Source of the DNA: Cryptomeria japonica
Lineage: Eukaryota; Streptophyta; Pinopsida; Cupressales; Cupressaceae
DNA: 64,000 nt
Direction: 5' to 3'
Assembly (NCBI RefSeq): GCF_030272615.1
Contig: NC_081408.1
Span: 308,143,950 to 308,207,949 of the forward strand
This document shows, piece after piece, positions 34,063 through 45,450 of this stretch. The notes beneath the pieces are model-generated. The model was not told the origin of the DNA. It saw nothing but the letters and a program-made list of their open reading frames with translations, and did not search any database. The first letter of the stretch is position 1. The number at the start of each line of letters is the position of its first letter. Made by a program: the position numbers and the translations under genes.

Positions 34063-35643
34063 TTATTTTATCACTGTGTTTTGAGGCTTCCCAAAAGATC
34101 TAGGAGAAAGAGATAACTGTTTCCCATTTGAGGTATATGAAATAGAGTATTCCCCACAACCAACATCCTTAATCTGCAAAGAAGATGTTGTAGGTGCATT
34201 CTTCTGTATTTTTGTGATTGTTAATGAATCCATTTGTGTAGTGAGAGGTGTTGCTTGATTAATGGGTACCTGGTTATCTACACTTGCCTTTAAGTGATTA
34301 TAGTGTTGGAATGGATTTGGATCACCCTTTATGGTGATTTCAATGCCATTGTACGAGAATTTAACACATTGGTGAAATGTTGATGGTACAACTTGCATGA
34401 TATGAATCCATGGGCAGCCAAATAAAATGTTGTACCCTTGTTCTTTGTCCAACACTTGGAAAGTAACCTCTATTGTTATAGGTCCTATTTGCACTGGTAG
34501 CGTAACTATATCTTTTGAAGGACGCTCTTCATCATCATATGCTTTGATGTTTATTCTTTTTGAAGGATCAATATGAAGCTCAGAATATCCTAATGCCTTA
34601 ACCAACTTCTATGTACAAATGTTGAGACCAACTCCTCCATCTATAAGTAGTCTTCTGATTCTTCTCTTATGTATGTAAGCTTCTAGTTGTAGCGGGTCAT
34701 TATGGAGAAGTCTATCACTGGGAATATCTTGTTTTGTGAATGCAATATGGGTACCATTAGCCAAATTCCCAACCATGGATTGGAAGGAATTTTCATCTAT
34801 ATCTCTATCAACTACTGAATCTTGAAGTGCTTTGTCTAGGATAGCTTTATGAGTTGGTGATATATGCAATAGTTCAAAGAGTGACATCTTTGTTGGGGTT
34901 TTCTTGAGTTTCTCAACAACATTATAGGTCCCTGCTAATGGTGGGTTTGATGGTACTCCTTGTAAAGTTACTTTAGATTTGCGAGTAACTACTACACAGT
35001 CTTTGTCTCTAGGAGTTATCGTGATTGTAGCCACTATATCATCTCTTGTGAGGGAACTGTCGCTAACATATGCTGTGTTATCAAGGTTCATTTCATTTCC
35101 CTTCCTATAGTCATTATGTGCAAGTCTAACATCCATGATATGTGCTATAAGTTCATCTTAAAACCATCCCGAATGAAATGGTTCTTCATACCCCCAGTCC
35201 TCAAGACAAAGATTTTGGTGGTTCCGACAACATGCAAATTTGGTTATCATAGTTGTAAGTCTCTTGATATTGCTCATCATTATCGAGTGCTTCTTGTGAA
35301 TCATCATTTACTACATCTCTTGAGCTAATGGCGTGAATAGTATAGTCATATGAGACTTTTGTGTAGCTAGCTATATTGTCTTGTGTTCTCGATGTAGATG
35401 CCTTCCCTTTATCATGTTTGACAAATGGATCCTTAAAGATGGTATGATTCATGTTTGCTGAAGTTTTGTTGGTGTCAATTGTGATGTCACCTTGATCGAT
35501 CACGTCTTGGATTAATGGTGTAGGAGCACCTAGCTTCATTTCATCACAGGTTTGATACCAAGTTTGATTTTTATTAGTATTGAGTTGGAAAGTTTGTCTA
35601 AGATGTTTTTGAGTTGTTCTAAGTTGTTTGGATGAGTTTTGAA
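34063..35643 (-). pseudogene. G2 protease and upstream domain
   Basis: From about 35,643 a frame reads QKHLRQTFQLNTNKNQTWYQ into DEMKLGAPTPLIQD (ATG at 35,539 is only one possible start), then, after a shift near 35,170, a polar domain and the retropepsin core LLIDGGVGLNIC (34,650-34,610). Here the usual D-T/S-G is D-G-G. The flap and body read ITIEVTFQVLDKEQGYNILFG and WIHIMQVVPSTFHQ, the second conserved block of gypsy proteases, and the frame stops at 34,063. One TAG near 34,607. Cleaves the polyprotein in an active element. Confidence 0.75.
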
Positions 35644-37917
35644 CTCATTGTGTGGTCATGTTTCCTATTTTCATCTTTTTGCTCAAAGTTACCAGTTTGG
35701 AGTTGCTTGGCAAAATGTTGGAAAAAGTGAGTTTTCAATGTGTTTTTGTTTTGAGAAGTTTTTAGACATGCTTTGTGCTTGGTTTTTAGGTGTGAGTAGT
35801 GTTTTTAGGTGATTGGTAGTCTTTGAGATCAACCTTGCATCATCTAGGCATTAAAAGTTGTCATTTTAGACATGAAAATGTCAAATTTGAGTGCTCTTGG
35901 ACATGTACCTATCTATACAGGAGGATAACTGACTTGTAGAGGTATTTATTTTCTTGTTTGAACCATTTTTAGGGTTGATCATTTGGAGATATCAAGCATT
36001 TTGAAAGTTTGCACTAATTTTACCTTGTTTTTCTCTATGTTTTAGCTCCATGTGAGTAGCAGTCCGTACACCTATTGTACTTGGCCATACTATTTTTACA
36101 TTTTCAAGTTCTCTTATGCTTCTAAAGCTTTTCCCTTTGGTGGCATCAAGTTTCATTAAGTTTTGAGTTTTAAGAAAAATTATTTGGTTTTGACAGTTTC
36201 ACTTCCTTGTCTAGGAAATTGGCAAGGATGCTTGACCAACTTGGCTTCTTGAAGCCCTAAATGTTCATGGCTTCCCAAGAACCAGTTGGTCAACTTTTAA
36301 GATATGTAAATACATGTTTTTATTTCAAATATGCAGGTGCAAGAAGTTTTGTGGCCATGGAGCCCTAGGCAAGTGAGCTATTTGGCTAGGGTCTTTGAAG
36401 AGGGTTGATGCTTTGCTCTTCTATAGCAAATGCATTCATCAGATGGAAAAACCTATTTTGATGTTTAAGGTTGTATGTAAAAAGAAAAGAGGCTTTCTAA
36501 GCCATGATAAGGATGATTGCATTTTAAGTTTGTGAAAATTGTGTAAAAAATAGCGAGTCACTGTTTTGGTGTTGGTTTGCACTCATTTGCTTACTCTCCA
36601 CCATATATTAGTGTTTGTAAAACCTTGTATCTCCTTTAATGTGATTGAAAAAAAGAACAAGGAGTGGTCTTTGACCCTACCCATGGGTTTTGAGATTTCC
36701 AAGATCAATTAATGATCCTTGAGGCAAAGTTGTAACGCCCAGCTGGCTGTCACAGTCAATTATGACTGATTTCTGCATTTTTGGTTGATTTGTTTTTGCA
36801 ATCTTCCTCTTCCAAATAGTAGGTATGAATGACAAAAAACATCCAAAGATAGAGCATTGATAAAAAGCACCAATCAGACCTTTGAAAAGGAGTTTTGACA
36901 GTGGTAAATGCAGGGTAAAGTGAAAAAGCAGTGAAAGGGCAAAGTGTAGTGATAATTAGTTTTGACAGTGAATGACTCATTGTTTTGTAATTGCCTAATG
37001 CATTTTTGTGTAGGGATAATGTGGTTCTCTTTTGTCTCTAATGATAGAAATGTTTACATGATTTGAATGTAATTGGTACTCATGCAAATGATGTGTTTGT
37101 AGAAAGCAAGAATGGAAAAGTTGTCAATGTTGCACACTCCTTATGAGCATCTTTTGTAAAATCTTGTTCTCTAACCTTTGAAGGTGTAAAACTACTTCAT
37201 TTTTTCCTAAATAGTATGTGGAATGGTAGAACTAAGGTTGCATGACTCACATTGAAGGTTTCTAGCTTGCAAGTTGATTCTTGCCACCAAAACCCTTGTA
37301 AACCCTTCCTTTTGCACCCATTTTTGGGACAATCATGGAGGAGGCCTAATGGACCCTAAAACTTAGAAAATAATCAAGAAATTCCAAAAGGGTATCATAA
37401 TATGTGGTTCTTTTTGTCCGAAAGTCCATCGTTGGAGCAGGATGATCACAAAACCCCAAAAAGAGGGCTAATTCCTTGTAGCCCGTTTTAGGCCTAAAAT
37501 ATGTCTTTTTGTCTAATTGGGTACACAAAGGAAGGTTGTAAAGCATAAAACCCATCAAAAAAAGTTGAAACAAGTTAATCTTGCATGCATTTAACACATT
37601 TGGTGAGTTAGACTCCATAAGTTGGTTTGTAGCACTTATGAAGGATTACTACGCTCCAAACCATAGAAGACCAAAGACTCTCATGGGGGTAGAACTTGAC
37701 ACAAACTTATAATTCATCAAGAGGAGACCTTGTACAGTTAGAGAATAGGTTAGGGATAGAGGAAATGAGTTCCAATTGAGAGGGTAATGTGTTAGACTGC
37801 AAAGCCTAAACAATGGAGTTGAAGCCCTTGAGCAACCAGGGAGTGTTTGACTTAGGGAGGTGGATCAAGGAGAGTTGCTAGGTTGCCTATAAGCTTTTTG
37901 CACTTTGATTTTGGTAA
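35644..37917 (-). other. G2 spacer between gag and pol
   Basis: 2.3 kb without coding signal or a recognisable LTR pair. On the minus strand it begins just after AAG|GTGTAG at the gag end, a possible splice donor, and a coding-like frame reappears after a TGA near 35,645. Could be an intron or a decayed insertion; I cannot tell. Confidence 0.45.
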
Positions 37918-39837
37918 CTACACCTTGAAACTAGCAAAGGACCTATCACTTAGTGAAAATACAAGCCTAATTGGGCAACCCCCTTGCCCTACCTCCCTAT
38001 CAATTAAGTTTTTCAATTTATAGCAACTTGCAGTTTTGTGACCTTTAGTATGATGATATTCACAGAAATCATTATCATTCCACCATGTAGGTTTGAAAGG
38101 ACCTTGTTCATATACTCTTACTTCTGGTAAAGTGATCATGTTTGTCTGTATCAACTTTTTTAATGTTGATTCAATAGGTTCCCCTAGAGGTGTGTAATTC
38201 CTTTTTGGAGCATTTACCCTTGGGAATTTTTTGTTCATAGTTTGTGCAACTTTTATATTGGTCAATACAGTGTTATTCTCTATATGTGGACTAAATGATT
38301 GACTTGGGCTTTGTAAAGACAAAATCGGTTGAGTTTTGTTCACTGTATGAGCATCTACAACACCATCGTTGGTCACATTTTTATTTTTCAACCAAAATTT
38401 GGATTTATCATTGCTGTTGTTATTGCCATATTTTATGAGACCTTGTTCTACTAGTCCTTTCTCACACTTTAAGGATTTTTCAGTGATTTTTTAAAATGTG
38501 GTCAAACATTGCATTTGTATCAGGTACTTGATTTTAGGGATTAAGTTTTTTGTGAACATGTCAACTTGCTCCATTTTGGGAATACTAGTCTTGCATCTCC
38601 TATAGAGAGCTCTCCAGCTTTTTATGAAGGATGCAAATGTTTCATTCTCATATTGTTTCATGGTACATAAGTCCATGAAAGTGACTGGGGTTTCAATGTT
38701 ACGTGAGAAGTTAGCAATGCAATGTTCAACTAATTCAGCCCATGATGTGATAGTTGGTGGTAGATGTGAAAACCACTCCAAGGTTGAGCCTCCCAGACTT
38801 TTAGGAAACAATCTCATTAGATAAGTGTCTTCAGTTGCAACCTCTATACATGTCAGAAAAAAATCTTTGATGTGATCTCTAGGATCACCTTTCCCTCGAT
38901 ATCTGTCAAATTTTGGTGTTTCAAAATGTGGTGGGAAAGACGACATGTATAATGTGTGAGGACGTAAGCCCTGCATTGTGTAGCTCTTTTTATCGTTACC
39001 GGTTTACATAGTTGCAATCTATTGTTGTAGATTATGTACTTGTTGGGACAAAATATCTGTTTGAGTCAAGGGTACACTTTGCGCATGTATATTTCCCACA
39101 AAAAGATTTGTGGTAGTATGACTAGGAGGTTGTTGAAAGGTACTATAATTATAATTTCGTGTGTTATGGGTTCCACTAGGTACTATGAAATAAGCAACAT
39201 GTGAACCCATGTTTGACTAGGTTTTACTCATTGTATTAGTGGAACTTGGGTTTTTATTCTGATGACTGTATGTAGAACCTATGGAATAGGAAACCGGAGG
39301 TTGAGTTGCACTTGTTGTATGAGGAAATTGTGTTTGAATAGGCACCGAGACACTTGACATTATCGGTATTGTATGAGAGGCTAGGATAGCCTATGTTGGT
39401 GCGCTAATGTTTATTATTGATGATGATGCACTTGATTGAGAAGTTGCATTTCAAATGTCATTTGTTTGTATAGATGATATTGGTGAATTCTGAGGAAAAC
39501 TTGAGGTCATCGCTTGTGTTTGTGTCATATGTGGTATTTGACTGCTATTTGGACCTAAAGTATTTCCTAGTGGTAAGATTGTTGTGATATCAAAATCTTC
39601 AAGTAATTTGGCACCATTTTGTAATAACAATGAGAGATATTTGTCCCTATCATTATGTATAAGAGCTTCTAAGATCATAAGGACATGTGGGTCCTATTGA
39701 GATGACTTAATCTCTTCATGTGTTAAATTTTGTTGTAGTTCATGTATTGTGGGCATTTCTTGAGGATTTGACTGTTGAGTACTTGATATGTCCAGGTTCC
39801 AAGTTGGATTAACTGACAGGTCGTTGTTTGGGTCCAT
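37918..39837 (-). pseudogene. G2 gag (broken)
   Basis: ATG at 39,837-39,835 starts MDPNNDLSVNPTW, a Gln/Pro/Ser-rich N-terminus with five or six stops. The retrotransposon gag domain is clear at 38,976-38,491: FETPKFDRYRGKGDPRDHI, LFPKSLGGSTLEWFSHLP, SWAELVEHCIANFSR, MKQYENETFASFIKSWRAL. The C-terminus (38,391-37,918) ends with a CCHC-like cluster FCEYHHTKGHKTASCYKL (Cys-X2-His spacing as in Tat/Athila gags). About 640 codons, typical of long plant gypsy gags. Forms the particle shell and binds RNA. Confidence 0.85.
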
Positions 39838-40300
39838 CTTACTTTTTGCCTTTTGTGACCTTGTGACAGGCATTTAAGACTTCTATATGAGGATAGTTTA
39901 GAACCTAATGTAAGACTCTAGACCTAAATATGGAATATGCAACACTGGACCAGACTCTCTATTGAGGATTTTGATGTGAGACTTGTTGAGTATTTTGAGA
40001 TTTTTGCAACACAAGTTTTTCAAGCTCTTCTCTTAGAAGTCCTCCAATAATTTCTCTATCAATTCTAAGAGAAATTCAATACTCTCTATTTAGTTCATAT
40101 TCAACTCCTATATAATGAGGCGAGTTTCTCTTTAATTGCCAGGCCAAGTTACCTAAACCATCAATGATTTCTCGTTGACCGCTATTTGGCACTAGATTAG
40201 GTTGCTCGAAGGGGAGCAAACCATCACCTAGGAGACCCATTAAGACGCATGCTATGACTTTCTAGGATGATTATGCAAATGATGATAGACTAAGACAAAT

Positions 40301-40535
40301 GTATATAAGGACAATAATAAGGATGTAAATGAGGACTATGCAAGGACTTATGCAACTTCTAAGGACATATATGAGGACGATAATAACGACGTAAATGAGG
40401 ACTATGCAAGGACTTATACAACTTCTAAGGAGGTATATGAGGACGATAATAAGGATGTAAATGAGGACTATGCAACTTATATGAGGATGATTATAAGGAC
40501 GTAAATGAGGACTATGAGGACTATGCAAGGACTGC
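40301..40535 (-). repeat. 66-bp tandem repeat in the G2 leader, about 3.5 units
   Basis: Plus-strand units contain TATGAGGACGATAATAAGG, TAAATGAGGACTATGC and AAGGACTTATGCAACTTC. Unit starts at 40,305, 40,371 and 40,437; the last unit is shortened and scrambled. Confidence 0.9.
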
Positions 40536-41714
40536 CAATGGTCACAAGTATGTAAAATTTTGAGTTTGTAGGACTGTTTGATGTTTCAAGATGAACTTTG
40601 TTTCTAGGTAATTCTATGTGTAGGTCAAGTTTGTTGTTTTCAATACGTAAGATATGACTTGAAATAGCTCAAATACTGACTCAATATTGGTCTGGTACAA
40701 CGATACATATAAAAGCACATAAGACAATCTTAGGTTGGATATTGGAAACCATTCAAATGAGGCCCTTACAATAAAATACCAAAATAAAATGAACAGATAG
40801 AGAGTCTGGTAGCACTAGCTCCACTCCATGTTACACACTTCTCGGGCATGCTAGTCTCTCTTACCCAAAAATCTGAAGATCTTATCATTAAGGGATTTTT
40901 GTATCATAATGAAAGGCACATGAAGGGTATTTATGGGGTACAATCTGCACTCCCGGAATCACTGAATGTGGGATTTGGGATACTAAATTGGTTCTTATTG
41001 TAAATTTTGAGGGGTCTCGATCCAAGGATGGATTCTCAGAGCAAACCACTTAAGAATTTAGTTAAGCTTATTGGTGCAGGGAAGGTCCCCACATACGTTG
41101 AATTCACTCAACACTCTAGCTGTCTGACCAGTATATTTATATAGCAGCTTGAAAAACCTACTTGAGAGTATGCTGAGAGAGATGATATCCCCAACACATC
41201 ACAATTCGAAGTACCTTTGTGGGGTGATGAAATCCCCAGTCAAAGAAAAATTGGGTGTTGTTATCACCTTCTCCCTTTCTCCCAAGACCTCAAAGTCAGG
41301 TGGAAAGGTAGTTAATGCAATAGTAGGTCCACCCCCAAAACAACAAAAAATGTTCCTTCCCTTAAATAAAATGAAGTGTGAGTTATTCTATTGATAAGCC
41401 CGATTCACATTCATTTTAAAACTGAAATTTTAGGTGTGAGATACGAATGTGCATGTCAATTTTAAAACACCAAACTGAAATGTGATAACATGCATGTCAA
41501 TTTTAACCATGTTTATTTTAAGCCCAAAATTGAAGTGTGATAACATGCATGTCCATTTTAACTAGGTTTTTTTAAGCCCAAAACTGAAGTGTGATAGCAT
41601 GAGTGTTTATGATTTAGTAATAATCTAATCCTCTATAAATTCACCACATGCTGCAAACAGATAATCAGTAACCCAAGAAAATCCACAGAAAATAGAAGAT
41701 TAACAATAAAAAAA

Positions 41715-41860
41715 TGAATGCGTAATGATACCTGAGCGATTGCGTGATCCTGTATGACCGATTGCGTAATTCTGACAGAGCGATTGCATAATTCTGACAG
41801 AGCGATTGCATAATCTTGACAAAGCAATTGCATAATTCTGTCTAGGCGAATGCGTGATAC
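41715..41860 (-). repeat. 22-bp tandem array 1 in the G2 leader
   Basis: Five full units from 41,736 to 41,845, each beginning (G/C)C(G/A)ATTGC(G/A)T on the plus strand, with degenerate partial units before and after. Period exactly 22. Confidence 0.9.
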
Positions 41861-42264
41861 ACAGACATACCAAACAAAAATAAAAGCAAAAAAGGTTAAT
41901 TCTAATCTGGAACCCGCAAAACAGATTGTGATGCCCTAGCAAGATCTCTCATCATCCACTCTATGTTAAGCAAATCATATTTTACTCTATACGAGAGAAC
42001 TAGGTTGTTGTATCTATCAATGGTTGGTTGGTCCTCTAGATCTCGTATCTTCTTTTCTACCTTTAGGATTTGCTAATAGCGTCTGGCTTGTCTTCTTTGT
42101 TCCTTCATCCTCCTTGCACCTGAAATCTTGAATTGTACCTTACGTGCCATAAGATGTCATTATTAAAGAATATTCAGATTTATAAATTTACTACAAAATC
42201 AAGACAAAATAGAGTGCAAATAATGAGAAAAAAACAGAAAAACAAAACACATAAATCAGCTAAT

Positions 42265-42415
42265 GAATGCGTAACAGGATCTGCTCAATTGCATGACAGT
42301 ATCTGGACGATTGCATGATGGGTTTCACATGAATGTGTGACCTTGCATGCTCGATTGTGTTATCCTATCTATGCAATTGCGTGATTGTATAAACGCGATT
42401 GCGTGATTCTAACTT
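42265..42415 (-). repeat. 22-bp tandem array 2 in the G2 leader
   Basis: Six units from 42,265 to 42,396 plus a partial, more diverged than array 1 but with the same (G)ATTGC(G/A)TGA core and the same strict 22-bp spacing. Confidence 0.85.
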
Positions 42416-42511
42416 TGTTATGCAATACGTAGAACCTGCAAAAAAATGAAAAAAATCCGTATGATCTGCAAAATCACATAGAAAATAGATTAGGTTAAAT
42501 TGCTATTAGTT

Positions 42512-42527
42512 CACGTCAAGTTCACCA
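42512..42527 (-). other. G2 primer-binding site (tRNA-Trp type)
   Basis: Minus strand TGGTGAACTTGACGTG, three bases after the 5' LTR. Against TGGTGAACCCGACGTG there are two changes, both C to T. Confidence 0.78.
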
Positions 42528-42530
42528 AAA

Positions 42531-43846
42531 TTTTGTATGCTAAAATTCATCATGTAAATTAATAAGAAATCAAAGGGAAATCACGAATCCCTATCCTTAT
42601 AGAATTTAAACAAACTCAATGAAATTATGCAAAACAAGAAACATGAATGCAAAATTTATCAATCAATTCTCCCTATTCCATGATCGCATGTAGCTTTCAT
42701 TACTCTTCTCTTCTTTGTAGTATGGTGGCTCTCAGATATCGCGCTGGCGACCTACAAATGACACAAAGATTCAAAGTTCATGATTCAGAGGAATTGAATG
42801 CTCAATTTATAGATAATTGGATGAGAATTGATTGAGAGGTGGAACATATTGATCAAGAGGTGGAACTCAGGTGAGCTTACATGCTGATTGATAGTTGAAC
42901 TGCTGATTTGGAGGTGGAACTCAATTGATTGAATAGACTAAATAAGTTAACTGATTGAGAAAAAAATTGATTGAAGGATGAAAAAGGGTGATTGGAGGAA
43001 ATAAAGAGGAGGAGATAGTTAACTGATTGAAAGCTTATTGAGAGCTTTATTTAGAAAAAGCTAATTGGAAGATAGAAATAGGAATTGAAGAGATAATTGA
43101 ATTAATTAATTAATTGAAATGATCAATTAATTTAGCATGTGCTTGAACTTTAACCTGGATTTTCAATTTAATCTTTGCATGAGATTTAATTCAAATATTG
43201 AATTTATTTTAAATTCAATTTAGTATTTGAATATATTTAGAACTTGACTTTGATTTTTGAAATCATGTACATGTATTTGAAATCAGAAGAAATTAGAAGA
43301 ATATGAATTTGAACTTGAATTTGAAGAATTAATGAAATTAGAATAAATGTGAAATTAAACGAAATTAGAATTTGGGGATTTGGAATTTGAAACTTGAAGA
43401 ATTAATTAGTTAATTAAATAATTTAAAGAAACTATTTAATTATTTAGAAACTTAATTTAATTAAATAATAAAGATTATTTAAATTAAAAGAATTAAAATC
43501 ATAATTAATTAAATAACAAATATTTAATTAATATTTAGAAGAGGGTTAATGATTAATTGAATAGAGATAAAAATTGAAAAATGAATTTATTTAAATAATA
43601 AAGATTATTTAAATTGAAGGATTAATAATCACAATTAATTAAATAATAAATATTTAATTAACATTAGAAAATGGTTTGAATGATTAAATGAAGATAGAAT
43701 TGAAATTGGAATAATTAGTAAGATGATGGGGAAATATGAAATTAGAATAATAAGATTAATTAACTTAATTAAATAATTAAATAACTATTTAACTAATTGG
43801 ATGAATAATTAGTACATGATTAATGAGACATTTTTAGGTGTCTACA
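42531..43846 (-). repeat. G2 5' LTR
   Basis: 1,316 bp, pair of 24,505-25,814. The 3' end now reads GCATACAAAA in place of GCATACGACA. Same AT-rich blocks as the partner. Confidence 0.93.
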
Positions 43847-43851
43847 TTGGT
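43847..43851. repeat. G2 target-site duplication, right copy
   Basis: TTGGT, identical to 24,500-24,504. Confidence 0.9.
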
Positions 43852-45450
43852 TACTTGATTATCACTTATAGGTTCCTAAGATTTGGAGGTGCATTTTTTG
43901 GAGCATCTAGACTATTCATAAGGTAAATATTTGAGGGAATGCATGTTTTCAATGAGGGTGAAATTGATCATTAGTATTGGTTGTTCTTCATATAGGTTTA
44001 CAAGTGTTTTCAAATTTTGGGCTTTGATGAAGAGAGGTACACTGGTTGTCTTCTAGTTTGGGGACATGATTTGACATGCATAGAAACTTTGAGTCTTAGT
44101 TTGGTGAGAATTTAGTGTAGGTTTAGTGTTAGTGATGGTCATGGTGTTATAGATATTCAAGTACATTTATGCATTAATATGGAATGATAAAGATTATGGT
44201 TGTTTGGTGGTGGTTTTATTCTATTTTAGGAGGTTATTCTTATCTCTTGGATTCTTGTTTGGTTCCTTGACTATGGTACTTATTTGTGGATTATTTTAGA
44301 AAATTGGGTATGTAGTTGAATTGGTATTTGAGTCTTGAGGTCTAGAGGTTATCTTAGGTATGCAATTTATTGATGTGATGTTGAGTTTGTATGCTTCATC
44401 AATTTTGTAGATTTGATTGATGTAGTTGTGTGGGTTGGCCATCCATTTGGTTGCAATGGGATCAATCAATGTGGAATGTCTATATCTACATGTCTTTTTT
44501 AATGTTGATGCATGTTTAGTTAGTTGGCCTTATTTGCGGCCATTTGTGCATTTGTATGTGTGCATTGTAATAACAAGATGGATGATGGCTAGAGTGATTG
44601 GATAGCTAGTTATGTGACTTGTAGCATGTGGTTTATCGCTATGATTGCTTCATTACACATTTAAATGGGAGCTTTTGATAGTGATATTTTGGTTGTGTAG
44701 GATTGATTCTTGATGTTTTAATGGTAGTTGTATCTTCTTGTTTGGAGATCATGGTTTTATTTTACCCTCTGTGAGCTCATTGTGTTAAGTTCTTTGATTG
44801 CATTATCATGATTCTTGGATAAATTGGTTACATGTTTCAATGGGATCTCGTGGTAGTGATGTAGATTCATTGTTTGATGATGGATAGTTATCTTCATGTG
44901 ATTGGAAATGTTAAAATCTTGGTTTTCCATGGAGCACTCTTGGAGTATTTGGTTAAGGTGACAATTTATTGTTATTTTTTTATCATGACAGACGTTCCTT
45001 AGTTTAGAGCATGATTGTTATTATGGCATTATTTACTCTTGATTCTAGATTAGATTTATGGCATGATATAGGTTTCCTTGAGACCATGGTAAGTTAATTG
45101 GACCATATGATCTTCTTTTGAGGAGATGTTAGATCATGATGTGATGATGGATTCCCAATTCTTGAGATTGGTTCCTTGAAATTGATCTTATTGGTTCTAT
45201 TTGTATTGAGTACATTGGTCATTTCCTTGGGAGCTTCATGATAGTGTTGTATTGCATTTGGAGCTTGGTAGAAATTGATTAGTTACAAGTGCTCATACAT
45301 ACTTGGAGATTTAGGTGAGGCTTGGTGATATCTTATTATTAGAGACATGTGTTGAGATGATTACTCTTGATGAGGTTTCAATGGGAAGTTTGAGGAGCCT
45401 ACACCTTGGTTGGACATGAGTTCAACATGGATCATGTTGGATATTAGAGT
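43852..45450. other. Unassigned G/T-rich DNA with a degenerate repeat
   Basis: 1.6 kb, no coding signal. Two stretches starting near 44,655 and 44,829 resemble each other over about 170 bp (AATGGGAGCT...TAGTGAT, then GTATCTTC and ATCTTGG/ATCATGG words), with a third trace near 45,212. This suggests an old long-period tandem repeat. Confidence 0.4.

Larger units (their letters stand above)
39838..42511 (-). other. G2 untranslated leader with three repeat arrays
   Basis: 2.7 kb between primer site and gag. No gene seen. Long leaders are known in Ogre/Tat elements. Repeats at 40,301-40,535, 41,715-41,860 and 42,265-42,415 are listed separately. Confidence 0.7.
24505..43846 (-). mobile_element. 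G2: 19.3-kb Ty3/gypsy element of the Tat/Ogre type
   Basis: Minus strand, read from 43,846 down. LTR 43,846-42,531, primer site 42,527-42,512, a 2.7-kb leader, gag 39,837-37,918, a 2.3-kb spacer, pol (protease, RT, two RNase H, integrase) to 29,543, 3' region, polypurine tract, LTR 25,814-24,505. TTGGT on both sides. RT before integrase gives Ty3/gypsy; the extra RNase H of the FDGS type before integrase is known from the Tat lineage, which also includes the very long Ogre elements. Without the solo LTR S2 its length is about 18.0 kb. All genes carry stops; the element is dead. Confidence 0.93.

Noticed and set aside
35550-35580. TTGGTATCAAACC on the minus strand as a primer site at the start of G2 pol
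   Set aside because: The same bases read as coding sequence (TWYQTCDEMK) in the pol frame, and no paired LTR is found for the upstream block.
41715-42415. 22-bp arrays as a CRISPR-like structure
   Set aside because: Units are contiguous with no unique spacers, and the setting is a plant retrotransposon leader.
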